NCBI GenBank assembly: GCA_963845675.1
Contig: CAWJSX010000003.1
Span: 310,001-374,000 of the forward strand
DNA from: CAWJMD01 sp963845675
GTDB lineage: Bacteria > Actinomycetota > Actinomycetes > Actinomycetales > CAWJMD01
Direction: 5' to 3'
Length of the DNA stretch: 64,000 nt
In this document: positions 20,939-30,947 of the stretch, one piece after another
Layout: every line of letters begins with the position of its first letter
How positions within the stretch are numbered: the stretch's first letter is position 1
Program-made: the position numbers and the translations under genes
Notes under the pieces: generated by a model
The model's database searches: none
What the model saw: only the letters and a program-made list of their open reading frames with translations
What the model was told of the DNA's origin: nothing

Positions 20939-23275
20939 GTGACGACTCGCTCCGCAGGGCTCCTGGTGCTCTGCGTCGGCGGCGGCGGCTCCCTCGCGGT
21001 CGTCCTCCTGGGTATGGGCGGGCACCCCGCGGCCCTGCCGGTCGGGCAGCTCGCGTCCGGGCTGACCGCCGTGGGCGGTGCTCTCGCGATCCTCGCCCTG
21101 TGCCGTCGGGAGGGACGGGTGTCGGCGTTCCGCGCCCTGTTCGCGATCGCTGGCGTCGTCTGGGGGGTCGGCCAGACGATCCTGGCCTGGGAGGTGACCA
21201 CCGGGACGGCGAGCTTCCCCGCGGTCGGTGACGCCGTCTCCGGTCTGGCCGCCCCGTTCGCGGTCGCGGGCCTGGTGGCGCTCCCGGGTCGTCGCGTCGA
21301 GCCGATGCAGGGTGCCCGTCTGGCGTTCGAGACGACGATGCTCGCGGCGGCGGCGCTCGCCCTCCTCTGGCGACAGGCTTTCGACTCCGTCTACGACCTC
21401 AGCACGCTGGACGGCCTGTCGGGTCTGCTGCTCGTCGGCGCCGAGGTCTCGCTCGTCGCCGCGCTCTTCGTCGCCGTCGTACGCGAGGGCGGCCGACCCC
21501 TGCTGCTCTTCTTCGGCGGGACGACCCTGTTCGTCGCCGCGGACCTGGTCACGATGTACCAGGTCGCGCGCCTGGAGACCTGGCCGTGGACGAGTGCGGC
21601 GATCGCCTGTCTGGCCTGGCCGTTGATCGCTCTCGGTGCGCTGTCAGTCCCGGCCCGACCAGCGCCGATGAGCGACCGCGACCTGAGCGGGGCGGACCGT
21701 CGACGGCTGGTCGCCCACGCGGTCGTCCTGCTGAGCCTGCTCGCCGTGATGCTCGTCTCGCAGCCGCGGCTCGGACCGATGGACCCCGTGACCGTCGGGA
21801 TGTACCTGGTCATGCTGCTGGCGTTCCTCGGCCGGGAGGTCGTCCGCGCCAGCCAGTCGGGTCTGCTGCTGGAACGGCTCAGCCGTCTCGCGCTGATCGA
21901 TCCCCTGACGGAGCTGCACAACCGCCGGTCGCTCACCGAGCGTCTGGCCGCGCTCTCCGCCCAGCACGGCGACACGTCGGACGGCGCGGCCCGCCCCCGG
22001 CTCAGCGTGATCACGATCGGTCTCGACGGCTTCAAGGACATCAACGGCCGTCTCGGCAACGCCGTGGGCGACCGGCTGCTGCAGGAGGTCGGACGTCAGG
22101 TCGGCGACCGGTGCGAGAACTGGGGTGCGACGGCCTTCCGCCTCTCCGGCGACGAGATCGCCGTCCTGTACGAGTCCGTGCCCGACCAGGCCGAGGCGCT
22201 CGCCGACTCGCTCGCAGTACTGGTGCGCTCGGCCGCCTCGTCCGTGCCGGACCTCGCGCCCGTCGCGCTGTCCGCCAGCGTCGGCGTCGCCCACGCCTCG
22301 GAGGAGCGGGGGCAGTCGATCGCACCGCCCGACGTCGTGGTCCGGTCGGCCCAGGCGCTGCAGGCCGCCAAGGAGATGGGACGCGGTCACGTGGTGGCCT
22401 TCACGTCGCCGCTGGCCGCACGGGCGGAGCGCCGAGCAGCCGTGGAGCGTCGCCTGCGGGAGCAGGTGGCGAACGGCGGCGTCGAGACCCACTTCCAGCC
22501 CATCCTCGACCTGACCACCGGACGCATGGTCGGCATGGAGGCGCTGGCGCGCTGGACCGACGACGAGCTCGGCACCGTGCCGCCCCAGGAGTTCGTCGGC
22601 GTCGCCGAGAGCTGTGGCCTCATCGACGAGCTGGGGTGGCAGATCCTGCGGAGGGCGCTGGCCGGCTACGTCACCGCGGGTGCCCGCGACCGGTCGCTGA
22701 GCATCGGCGTGAACATCTCGACCCTCCAGCTGCGGGCCCCCGACTTCGCACGCCGCTTCGCCGGTCTGCTGGACCGGCTCGAGATCCCGACCGCGCGGGT
22801 GGTGGTGGAGGTCACCGAGTCCGTGTTCATGGGCGGGGACGGACCGGCCGCCGAGAACGTCTTCGCGCTCGCGGAGGCCGGTTCGCCGATCGCCCTGGAC
22901 GACTTCGGGACGGGCTACTCCTCGCTGGCCTACCTCGCCAGGCTCCCCGTCCGCATCCTCAAGATCGACCGCTCGCTGACGACCCACCTCGACGACCCGA
23001 GGACCCGCGCGATCGTCGGCAGCGTGACGGAGCTGGCGTCCGCGCTCGGTCTCGACACGGTCGTCGAGGGCATCGAGACCGCGGAGCACGAGACCGTGGC
23101 CCGCGAGCTGGGCGGCGTCTTCGGGCAGGGCTGGCTGTACGCGAAGGCCGTCCCGGCCGACGAGCTGCCCGCGTTGATGGACCGGCTGGCCGGCCCCGTG
23201 GCCCCGGCACGGATGGCGCCGATCGCTCCCCGGCCGCGGGTCGCCGACGACGCCCGTCCGCTCAGCGCAGGCTGA
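20939..23275 (+). CDS. Membrane GGDEF-EAL protein 2 (degenerate GGDEF)
   Basis: Intact frame, 778 residues from the GTG at 20939; an alternative GTG at 20891 overlaps the gatB stop and would add 16 residues. The N-terminal half holds about eight hydrophobic segments up to residue 300. In the cyclase domain the signature reads SGDEI instead of GGDEF, so cyclase activity is doubtful. The EAL domain is complete: GMEALARW, EVTESVF, LDDFGTGYSSL, KIDRS and VVEGIET. It is therefore best read as a phosphodiesterase with a regulatory GGDEF-like domain. Its 3' end overlaps the convergent sugar dehydrogenase gene by 14 bases. Confidence 0.88.
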   Translation: MTTRSAGLLVLCVGGGGSLAVVLLGMGGHPAALPVGQLASGLTAVGGALAILALCRREGRVSAFRALFAIAGVVWGVGQTILAWEVTTGTASFPAVGDAVSGLAAPFAVAGLVALPGRRVEPMQGARLAFETTMLAAAALALLWRQAFDSVYDLSTLDGLSGLLLVGAEVSLVAALFVAVVREGGRPLLLFFGGTTLFVAADLVTMYQVARLETWPWTSAAIACLAWPLIALGALSVPARPAPMSDRDLSGADRRRLVAHAVVLLSLLAVMLVSQPRLGPMDPVTVGMYLVMLLAFLGREVVRASQSGLLLERLSRLALIDPLTELHNRRSLTERLAALSAQHGDTSDGAARPRLSVITIGLDGFKDINGRLGNAVGDRLLQEVGRQVGDRCENWGATAFRLSGDEIAVLYESVPDQAEALADSLAVLVRSAASSVPDLAPVALSASVGVAHASEERGQSIAPPDVVVRSAQALQAAKEMGRGHVVAFTSPLAARAERRAAVERRLREQVANGGVETHFQPILDLTTGRMVGMEALARWTDDELGTVPPQEFVGVAESCGLIDELGWQILRRALAGYVTAGARDRSLSIGVNISTLQLRAPDFARRFAGLLDRLEIPTARVVVEVTESVFMGGDGPAAENVFALAEAGSPIALDDFGTGYSSLAYLARLPVRILKIDRSLTTHLDDPRTRAIVGSVTELASALGLDTVVEGIETAEHETVARELGGVFGQGWLYAKAVPADELPALMDRLAGPVAPARMAPIAPRPRVADDARPLSAG

Positions 23276-24468
23276 CCCTGACCAGGAGGTCGTCCCCGCT
23301 GCCGGAGGTGGGCCCCGTCGTGTTGTTCGTCAGCAGGAGCAGCGAGTCCGCCTCGACCAGGACGTCCCTCAGACGTCCCAGCTCGCCGACGAGATACGCC
23401 TCCGGCTCACCCACCACGGCGCCGTCACCCGCGGCCGCCAGCGGTACCCGCCACAGCCGCTGACCGCGCAGCGCCGCGAGGTACACGGCGTCCCCGGTGA
23501 CTGCGAGTCCGGACGGCGAGGCCTCGCTGGTCGGCCACGTGACGAGCGGGTCGGTGAGACCGGGACCGCCGCCGACCCCTTCGACGAGCGGCCACCCGTA
23601 GTTGTTGCCGGGCTCGATCAGGTTCAGCTCGTCCATGCGGTTCTGCCCGAACTCGCTGGCGAACATGCGCCCCCGTGCGTCCCACCCGATCCCCTGCACG
23701 TTGCGGTGGCCGAGGGTCCAGACCGGGGAGGAGGGGTCGGGGTTGCCGGGCGCCGGGGCACCGTCCGGCGTCACCCGCAGGATCTTGCCGCCGAGGCTGT
23801 CCGGGTCCTGGCTGGAGTCGGTGTCGCGGGCGTCACCAGTGGTCACGTAGAGCATGTCGTCGGGCCCGAAGGCGAGGCGTCCGCCGTTGTGGGTGCCCGC
23901 GCCCGGGATCCCGCTGAGCACGGGCTCCGGCGCCCCCAGCGTGAGGCCGCCCGCGGCGACGTCGCCGCCGAGGGTCATCCTGACGACCGCGTTCTCGGTG
24001 CGGCCGCCGACGCGGGTGGTCGCGTAGGCGTAGACCTGGTCGGCGTGCAGCGCCAGGCCGAGGAGCCCGCCCTCGCCGCCGGGCACGACGCCCGGGACGG
24101 TGCCGGCCCGCCCGGGTGCGGGGACCGGGCTCACCGCGCCCGACTCGCTGAGGTGGAGCGATCCTCGCCTCGTCGCGCAGGGAGACGAGCCAGCCGCCAC
24201 CCGGCGCCTCGACGACGCTCCACGGCAGCGGCAGCCCGTCGATCAGGGCCTCGAGACCGGCGGGCTCCCCGGTCGGCGCCGGCCCGCTGGCAGAGGGGCT
24301 CGGTGATCGGCCGGCCGATGAGGGGCTGCTCGTGGCCGACCGGGTGGGCGAGGCCGAACCGGTGACGTCGCCCGCCGGGTCCGTGCTGCTGCACGACGCG
24401 AGGAGGCAGGTGGCGACGACGCAGAGGGCGAGGGTCCGGGGCGTCCGGCGCACCCCAGGGCTGGTCAT
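23262..24468 (-). CDS. PQQ-type sugar (glucose/sorbosone) dehydrogenase lipoprotein (frameshifted)
   Basis: Exported beta-propeller oxidoreductase of the soluble glucose dehydrogenase family, about 401 residues. A signal peptide with lipobox LLASC (residues near 20-24) predicts membrane anchoring. A Ser/Pro/Thr-rich linker follows, then propeller motifs: GGEGGLLGLALH, GTHNGGRLAFGPDDMLYVTTGD, LGGKILRVTPDG, GHRNVQGIGWD, SEFGQNRMDELN and GNNYGWP. The frame breaks near 24160 (extra g after gaggat). The substrate and cofactor use cannot be fixed from sequence. ATG start at 24468. Confidence 0.85.
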
Positions 24469-24495
24469 CACCTCAGTCTGCGGCACGATGTCGGC

Positions 24496-25524
24496 GTGCC
24501 GCCCGCCCAGCCCGGTCCGCCCGGGACCGCACCGCTCGTCGTCACGGTCCCCGACGAGCTGTGGCTCGACCGGCTGGGACCGTGGCCCGACGGTGTGCGC
24601 GCCCGCGTCTGGGACGTCGCGGGCCCGGCGGACGGTCTGGGGGAGGACGTGGCCGCCGTCCGGCTCGTCGTCCTGCCGTACCAGCGTCCCGACCTCGCGC
24701 TCGAGGCGCTGGCCGACCTGCCGGCACTCGAGGTCGTGCAGACGATGACGGCAGGCTACGAGGGCATCGCCGAGCGGCTGCCGACGCGGGTGGCTCTCGC
24801 GAACGCGTCCGGTGTGCACGACGCCAGCACCGCCGAGCTCGCCCTCGGCCTGGTCCTCGCCTCGCAGCGGGGGATCGACGCCGCGGCCCGCGACCTCGCG
24901 ACGCGGACCTGGGACCCGCAGGTGAGGTCGTCGCTCGCTGACCGGCGCGTCCTCGTCGTGGGAGCAGGAGGTGTGGGCACGGCCGTCGCGCGGCGTCTCG
25001 AGCCGTTCGAGGTCACGGTCACCCGCGTCGCGTCGAGGGCCAGGCGGGACGAGCTCAGCGACCGGCTCGGGCCCGTCCACGGCGTCGACGAGCTGCGCGA
25101 CCTGCTGGCAACGCACGAGATCGCCGTCCTGGCCTGCCCGCTCACCGACGCCACCCGGGGGCTCGTCGACGCCAGGGCGCTCGCCGCGATGCCCGACGGC
25201 GCGCTCCTGGTCAACGTCGCGCGCGGCCCCGTCGTGGTGACCGACGCCCTGCTGGTTGAGCTGACCACGGGGCGACTGCGCGCCGCGCTCGACGTCGTCG
25301 ACCCCGAACCGCTGCCGGGCGACCATCCCCTCTGGGACGCAACGGGTCTCGTGCTCACGCCGCACGTCGGTGGCGCCACGGACGCCATGGTCCCGCGGGT
25401 GCGTGCCCTCGTCCGCAACCAGCTCGAGCGCCTCCTGGCCGGTCAGACGGTCGACCACGTCGTGCGCCCGGCCGCGACGCCGACGCCGGGTGCTGCGGGG
25501 TCGGGGGACGGGCCCGCGGCCTAG
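24496..25524 (+). CDS. D-2-hydroxyacid dehydrogenase (NAD-binding)
   Basis: 342-residue member of the phosphoglycerate/lactate dehydrogenase family, which interconverts 2-oxoacids and D-2-hydroxyacids. The Rossmann motif is VLVVGAGGVGTAVARRL; catalytic Arg in VNVARGPVV, Glu in VVDPEPLPGDHPLW and His in LTPHVGGAT. There is no C-terminal ACT or substrate-binding domain, so it is not SerA (found at 38060). The frame is intact; GTG start at 24496. It precedes ilvD by 9 bases and may be cotranscribed with it. The physiological substrate is unknown. Confidence 0.85.
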   Translation: MPPAQPGPPGTAPLVVTVPDELWLDRLGPWPDGVRARVWDVAGPADGLGEDVAAVRLVVLPYQRPDLALEALADLPALEVVQTMTAGYEGIAERLPTRVALANASGVHDASTAELALGLVLASQRGIDAAARDLATRTWDPQVRSSLADRRVLVVGAGGVGTAVARRLEPFEVTVTRVASRARRDELSDRLGPVHGVDELRDLLATHEIAVLACPLTDATRGLVDARALAAMPDGALLVNVARGPVVVTDALLVELTTGRLRAALDVVDPEPLPGDHPLWDATGLVLTPHVGGATDAMVPRVRALVRNQLERLLAGQTVDHVVRPAATPTPGAAGSGDGPAA

Positions 25525-25533
25525 ACTCCGGCC

Positions 25534-27241
25534 ATGGCCACCGACCCGACCGCCCCGGATCTCAAGCCGCGCAGCAGAGACGTCACCGACGGCATGGAGA
25601 AGGCCGCGTCGCGCGGGATGCTCCGCGCGGTCGGGATGGGGGACGACGACTGGCAGAAGCCGCAGATCGGCGTCGCCTCCTCGTGGAACGAGATCACGCC
25701 CTGCAACCTCTCGCTCGACCGGCTCGCGAAGGCGGCGAAGGACGGGGTGCACGCCGCGCACGGCTACCCGCTGGAGTTCGGGACGATCTCCGTCTCCGAC
25801 GGCATCTCGATGGGGCACGAGGGCATGCACTTCTCCCTCGTCTCGCGCGAGGTCATCGCCGACAGCGTCGAGACCGTCATGCAGGCCGAGCGTCTCGACG
25901 GGTCCGTGCTGCTCGCCGGCTGCGACAAGTCGCTGCCGGGCATGCTGATGGCGGCCGCTCGGCTCGACCTCGCGAGCGTCTTCCTCTACGCCGGGTCGAT
26001 CCTCCCGGGCATCGCGAAGATGTCCGACGGCTCTGAGCGCGAGGTCACGATCATCGACGCCTTCGAGGCGGTCGGTGCCTGCGCACGCGGACTGATGAGT
26101 CGCGAGGACGTCGACGCGATCGAGCGCGCGATCTGCCCCGGCGAAGGCGCCTGCGGCGGCATGTACACGGCCAATACGATGGCGAGCGCCGCTGAGGCAC
26201 TGGGGATGTCGCTCCCGGGAAGCGCTGCGCCGCCGGCAACCGACCGACGCCGCGACGGATTCGCGCGGCGCAGTGGCGAAGCGGTGGTCAACCTCCTGGC
26301 GAAGGGGGTCACGGCGCGCCAGATCATGACCCGGGAGGCCTTCGAGAACGCCATCGCGGTGGTGATGGCCTTCGGCGGCTCCACCAACGCGGTGCTGCAC
26401 CTGCTCGCGATCGCCCATGAGGCGGAGGTCGAGCTGTCGCTCGACGACTTCTCGCGCATCGGCGCCAAGGTGCCCTCACCTGGCCGACGTCAAGCCGTTC
26501 GGGCGCCACGTGATGACCGACGTCGACCGCATCGGCGGCGTCCCGGTCGTGATGCGCGCCCTGCTCGACGCGGGCCTCATGCACGGCGACGTGATGACGG
26601 TGACCGGTCGCACGATGGCCGAGAACCTGGCCGAGATCGCACCGCCCGACCTGGACGGTCGGGTCCTCCGGGCGATGGACGACCCGATCCACCGGACCGG
26701 TGGTATCACCGTGCTGCACGGCTCTCTGGCGCCCGAGGGCGCGGTGGTGAAGTCGGCGGGCTTCGACTCGGACGTCTTCACGGGCACGGCGCGCGTGTTC
26801 GACACCGAGCGACCGGCCATGGACGCGCTGGAGGACGGGACGATCACCGCGGGCGACGTCGTCGTGATCCGGTACGAGGGCCCGAAGGGCGGGCCCGGCA
26901 TGCGCGAGATGCTCGCGATCACCGGGGCGATCAAGGGCGCGGGGCTGGGCAAGGACGTGCTGCTGCTGACCGACGGCCGCTTCTCGGGAGGCACGACGGG
27001 CCTGTGCGTCGGTCACGTCGCCCCCGAGGCGGTGGACGGTGGACCCATCGCTCTCGTGAGGGACGGTGACCCCATCCGCCTGGACGTGGGGGAGGGCACC
27101 CTCGACCTGCTCGTGGACGAGGCCGAGCTGGCGTCCCGGCGCGAGGACCTCGTCATCCCCGCGCCGCGTTACACCCGGGGCGTCCTGGCCAAGTACGCCA
27201 AGCTGGTCGGGTCGGCCTCCGGCGGCGCGGTCTGCGGCTGA
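25534..27241 (+). CDS. ilvD: Dihydroxy-acid dehydratase (one frameshift)
   Basis: Iron-sulfur enzyme of the valine/isoleucine/leucine pathway, which makes 2-ketoacids from dihydroxy acids. About 568 residues. Cluster-ligand cysteines are in SWNEITPCNLSL, LLAGCDKSLPGM and GEGACGGMYTANTMA. Later motifs are TDGRFSGGTTGLCVGHVAPEA and the ending RYTRGVLAKYAKLVGSASGGAV. A single extra base near 26477 splits the gene; repair gives AKVPHLADVKPFG. It is separated from ilvB by an attenuator region. Confidence 0.95.
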
Positions 27242-27363
27242 CGTGCGCACGAGCCGCTGCCGGCCACGCCCCAGCCGTCCACACCGTGGGCGGTGTGTCC
27301 GCATGCCGAGACAGCCTCACGCCCTGGTTGACACTCCGCGGGGGACGGGTGGAGCGTGGCGTC

Positions 27364-27399
27364 ATGCGGATCCTCCTCGTACGCTGGCGGCGCGACTGA
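27364..27399 (+). CDS. Attenuator leader peptide before ilvB
   Basis: An 11-codon frame, MRILLVRWRRD then TGA, has four consecutive branched-chain codons (Ile-Leu-Leu-Val). It is followed by a small hairpin (GTCCTG at 27401-27406 pairing with CAGGAC at 27413-27418) and a terminator-like hairpin before ilvB. This is the layout of ribosome-mediated attenuation, which is known for ilvBNC in several actinobacteria. Expression of ilvB, ilvN and ilvC is expected to rise when charged branched-chain tRNAs are scarce. Assignment is from layout only. Confidence 0.75.
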   Translation: MRILLVRWRRD

Positions 27400-27430
27400 C
27401 GTCCTGCCCCGCCAGGACCGTCCGCGCGCC

Positions 27431-27462
27431 AACCCCTCACGAGCCGTCCGGCCGGAGGGGTT
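27431..27462 (+). terminator. Attenuator hairpin of the ilvBNC leader
   Basis: AACCCCTC (27431-27438) pairs with GAGGGGTT (27455-27462), with a further 3-bp inner stem, then TTTCGT. It sits between the leader peptide and ilvB (27537). Confidence 0.7.
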
Positions 27463-27536
27463 TCGTCATGTCGGACCCGCATCGCCCGCCCCACGTCCAC
27501 CGCCCGTGACCCACCCGTAGACCACAGGAGACGCCG

Positions 27537-29345
27537 ATGGCCACCGCAGCGCAGGCAGTGCCTCGTCCGCCGGGGCGACCCGCCTCGCTGACCGGGGCGC
27601 AGAGCCTCGTCCGCTCGCTCGAGATGGCGGGCGTCGAGGTGGTCTTCGGCATCCCGGGCGGGGCGATCCTGCCCGCGTACGACCCCCTGCTCGACAGCAC
27701 GAAGGTCCGCCACATCCTGGTGCGCCACGAGCAGGGGGCCGGCCACGCCGCACAGGGCTACGCCCAGGCGACGGGACGCGTCGGCGTCTGCATGGCGACG
27801 TCGGGTCCGGGGGCCACCAACCTGGTGACCCCGATCGCGGACGCGTACATGGACTCTGTCCCGATCGTCGCCATCACGGGCCAGGTGCCGAGCGCCTCGA
27901 TCGGCACCGACGCCTTCCAGGAGGCGGACATCTCCGGGATCACGATCCCCATCACCAAGCACAACTACCTGGTGACGGACCCTGACGAGATCCCGCGGGT
28001 GATCGCCGAGGCGTTCCACATCGCCGGGACCGGTCGACCCGGCCCGGTGCTCGTCGACATCGCCAAGGACGCCCTGCAGGCGATGACGACCTTCACGTGG
28101 CCGTCGCGCATCGACCTGCCCGGCTACCACCCGGTCACCCGCCCGCACAGCAAGCAGGTGCGAGAGGCCGCGCGTCTGCTGACATCGGCCGCACGTCCGG
28201 TGCTCTACGTCGGCGGCGGCGTGATCAAGGCGGGCGCCAGCCAGGCCCTCCGCGAGCTCGTCGACGCCTCCGGTGCGCCGGTCGTCACGACCCTGATGGC
28301 TCGTGGCGCACTGCCCGACTCGCATCCTGCTCACCTCGGCATGCCGGGCATGCACGGGACGGTCGCCGCCGTGACGGCTCTGCAGAAGGCCGACCTGATC
28401 GTCTCTCTCGGTGCACGTTTCGACGACCGGGTGACCGGGCAGCTCTCGTCCTTCGCGCCCCACGCGACGGTGGTGCACGCCGACATCGACCCCGCGGAGA
28501 TCTCCAAGAACCGCAACGCCGACGTGCCGATCGTGGGGGACGCGAAGGAGGTCATCACCGAGCTCGTGTCCGCCGTCCAGGTCGAGCACGCGGCGGGTCA
28601 TCGGGCCGACCTCCAGGTCTGGTGGAAGCACCTCGACGGCCTGCGGGACACCTACCCCCTCGGGTACACCGCGCCCGACGACGGCTCGCTGTCGCCGCAG
28701 CAGGTGATCGAGCGTCTCGGACAGGTCGCCGGCCCCGAGGCCGTCTACGTCGCCGGGGTCGGCCAGCACCAGATGTGGGCGGCGCAGTTCATCCGCTACG
28801 AGCGGCCGACGAGCTGGATCAACTCGGGCGGCCTCGGGACGATGGGCTTCGCCGTACCGGCGGCGATGGGCGCGAAGGTCGGCACCCCGGACCGTGTCGT
28901 GTGGGCCGTCGACGGGGACGGCTGCTTCCAGATGACGAACCAGGAGCTGGCCACCTGCGCGCTGAACGACATCCCGATCAAGGTGGCGGTGATCAACAAC
29001 TCCAGCCTCGGGATGGTGAGGCAGTGGCAGACCCTGTTCTACGACGGTCGCTACTCCAACACCGACCTCCACACCGGTCACGCCGTCGAGCAGGGCCAGC
29101 GCATCCCCGACTTCGTCAAGCTCGCCGAGGCGTACGGCTGCGTGGGGCTGCGGTGCGAGCGCGTCGAGGACCTCGATGCGACGATCGAGGCGGCGATGGC
29201 GGTCACCGACCGGCCCGTCGTGGTCGACTTCGTCGTCCACCGGGACGCCATGGTCTGGCCGATGGTCCCCTCCGGGGTCAGCAACGACGCCATCCAGACC
29301 GCCCGCGGCATGACACCCGTGTGGGACCGCGAGGAGGAGCAGTGA
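27537..29345 (+). CDS. ilvB: Acetolactate synthase large subunit
   Basis: TPP-dependent catalytic subunit (602 residues) that condenses pyruvate with pyruvate or 2-ketobutyrate at the start of valine/leucine and isoleucine synthesis. Motifs: VVFGIPGGAILPAYD, the catalytic Glu in VRHEQGAGHAAQGYA, ATSGPGATNLVT, and the TPP-binding VDGDGCFQMTNQEL ending in INNSSLG. The frame is intact. ATG at 27537 with ACAGGAG 5 bases upstream. First gene of ilvB-ilvN-ilvC; its stop overlaps the ilvN GTG. Confidence 0.97.
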   Translation: MATAAQAVPRPPGRPASLTGAQSLVRSLEMAGVEVVFGIPGGAILPAYDPLLDSTKVRHILVRHEQGAGHAAQGYAQATGRVGVCMATSGPGATNLVTPIADAYMDSVPIVAITGQVPSASIGTDAFQEADISGITIPITKHNYLVTDPDEIPRVIAEAFHIAGTGRPGPVLVDIAKDALQAMTTFTWPSRIDLPGYHPVTRPHSKQVREAARLLTSAARPVLYVGGGVIKAGASQALRELVDASGAPVVTTLMARGALPDSHPAHLGMPGMHGTVAAVTALQKADLIVSLGARFDDRVTGQLSSFAPHATVVHADIDPAEISKNRNADVPIVGDAKEVITELVSAVQVEHAAGHRADLQVWWKHLDGLRDTYPLGYTAPDDGSLSPQQVIERLGQVAGPEAVYVAGVGQHQMWAAQFIRYERPTSWINSGGLGTMGFAVPAAMGAKVGTPDRVVWAVDGDGCFQMTNQELATCALNDIPIKVAVINNSSLGMVRQWQTLFYDGRYSNTDLHTGHAVEQGQRIPDFVKLAEAYGCVGLRCERVEDLDATIEAAMAVTDRPVVVDFVVHRDAMVWPMVPSGVSNDAIQTARGMTPVWDREEEQ

Positions 29346-29848
29346 GCCGGCACACCCTGTCCGTGCTGGTCGAGAACCGGCCCGGCGTGCTGACCCGGGC
29401 AGCGGGCCTGTTCGCCCGTCGCGGCTTCAACATCCACTCACTGGCGGTGGGCCCGACCGAGCACCCCGAGGTCTCTCGCATCACGGTGGTGGTCGACGTC
29501 GCGGACCTCCCGCTCGAGCAGGTGACCAAGCAGCTCAACAAGCTCGTGAACGTGCTGAAGGTCGCCGAGCTGGAGTCCGTCGCCTCGGTGCAGCGCGAGC
29601 TCATCCTGGTCAAGGTCCGCGCGGACGGGGCCAGCCGCTCGCAGGTCCTCGAGGTGGTCGAGCTGTTCCGCGCGAAGGTCGTCGACGTGGCGCCGGACGC
29701 GCTGACCATCGAGGCGACAGGCCATGCCGACAAGATCTCTGCCCTGCTGAAGGTGCTCGAGCCGTACGGCATCCGCGAGCTGGTGCAGTCCGGACTCGTG
29801 GCGCTCGGCCGCGGCTCGCGCTCGATGACCGACCGATCCAACCGCTGA
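29342..29848 (+). CDS. ilvN: Acetolactate synthase small subunit
   Basis: Regulatory subunit of 168 residues. The N-terminal ACT domain (LSVLVENRPGVLTRAAGLFARRGFNI) binds valine for feedback inhibition, and a second ACT-like C-terminal domain follows (RELILVKVRADG to LEPYGIRELVQSG). The GTG at 29342 overlaps the ilvB stop (GTGA). The frame is intact. Confidence 0.96.
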   Translation: MSRHTLSVLVENRPGVLTRAAGLFARRGFNIHSLAVGPTEHPEVSRITVVVDVADLPLEQVTKQLNKLVNVLKVAELESVASVQRELILVKVRADGASRSQVLEVVELFRAKVVDVAPDALTIEATGHADKISALLKVLEPYGIRELVQSGLVALGRGSRSMTDRSNR

Positions 29849-29900
29849 ACCCCGTTGTCCACCAACCCGATCGCCCACCGCCTGACCGAGGAGAAGCCCC

Positions 29901-30929
29901 GTGGCTGAGATGTTCTACGACGATGACGCCGACCTGTCGGTGGTGCAGCAGCGCAACGTGGCCGTGCTCGGCTACGGCAGCCAGGGCCACGCTCACGCGC
30001 TGAGCCTTCGTGACTCCGGCGTCGACGTGCGCGTCGGCCTGCCGGAGGGCTCGAAGTCCCGCGCCAAGGCCGAGGCCGAGGGACTGCGCGTCGTCACGCC
30101 CTACGAGGCCTGCGAGGAGGCGGACCTCGTCATGATCCTCGCGCCCGACCACGTGCAGCGTCACCTGTACCGCGAGGCGGTCGAGCCCAACCTCGTCGAC
30201 GGCGACGCGGTCTTCTTCGGCCACGGCTTCAACATCCGCTTCGGCTACATCACACCGCCCGCCGGTGTCGACGTGGCGATGGTGGCGCCCAAGGGCCCCG
30301 GCCACCTCGTGCGTCGCGAGTACGTCGACGGACGTGGGGTGCCCGTCCTCGTCGCCGTCGAGAACGACGCGACCGGCAAGGCCTGGGACCTCGCGCTGTC
30401 CTACGCCAAGGCGATCGGAGGTCTGCGTGCGGGAGGCATCAAGACCACCTTCACCGAGGAGACCGAGACCGATCTGTTCGGTGAGCAGGCGGTGCTGTGC
30501 GGCGGCATGAGCAAGCTCGTCCAGTACGGCTTCGAGACCCTGACCGAGGCCGGGTACCAGCCCGAGATCGCGTACTTCGAGTGCCTGCACGAGCTCAAGC
30601 TGATCGTCGACCTCATGTACGAGGGCGGCATCGCCAAGCAGCGGTGGAGCGTCTCCGACACCGCCGAGTACGGCGACTACACCTCGGGCCCGAAGGTGAT
30701 CGACCCGTCGGTGAAGGAGAGGATGCAGGAGGTGCTGGGCGCGATCCGTGACGGCTCCTGGGCACAGGGCTTCATCGACGACCAGGACGCCGGCGCACCC
30801 GACTTCACACGCCTGCGCGCCGAGGGCGAGACGCACCCCATCGAGGCGACCGGGCGCGACCTGCGCAAGCTGATGGCGTGGGTCCGCACGAGCGACGGCG
30901 ACTACACCGAGGGCACCGCGGGTCGCTGA
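29901..30929 (+). CDS. ilvC: Ketol-acid reductoisomerase (class I)
   Basis: NADPH-dependent, Mg-requiring isomeroreductase, 342 residues, the second shared step of branched-chain synthesis. The nucleotide motif is VLGYGSQGHAHAL, followed by the specificity loop PEGSKSRAKAE. Metal-binding carboxylates are in TETDLFGEQAVLCGG and the C-terminal domain is complete (EYGDYTSGPKVID). GTG start at 29901, 52 bases after ilvN, with a GAGGAG site. A hairpin follows the stop. Confidence 0.97.
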   Translation: MAEMFYDDDADLSVVQQRNVAVLGYGSQGHAHALSLRDSGVDVRVGLPEGSKSRAKAEAEGLRVVTPYEACEEADLVMILAPDHVQRHLYREAVEPNLVDGDAVFFGHGFNIRFGYITPPAGVDVAMVAPKGPGHLVRREYVDGRGVPVLVAVENDATGKAWDLALSYAKAIGGLRAGGIKTTFTEETETDLFGEQAVLCGGMSKLVQYGFETLTEAGYQPEIAYFECLHELKLIVDLMYEGGIAKQRWSVSDTAEYGDYTSGPKVIDPSVKERMQEVLGAIRDGSWAQGFIDDQDAGAPDFTRLRAEGETHPIEATGRDLRKLMAWVRTSDGDYTEGTAGR

Positions 30930-30947
30930 GTCCTCCACGTCACCCGC

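Noticed and set aside
23833..26418. Very long minus-strand frame spanning the 2-hydroxyacid dehydrogenase and ilvD
   Set aside because: Most of it is the shadow of two clear plus-strand genes; only its end is real, as the N-terminus of the lipoprotein sugar dehydrogenase.
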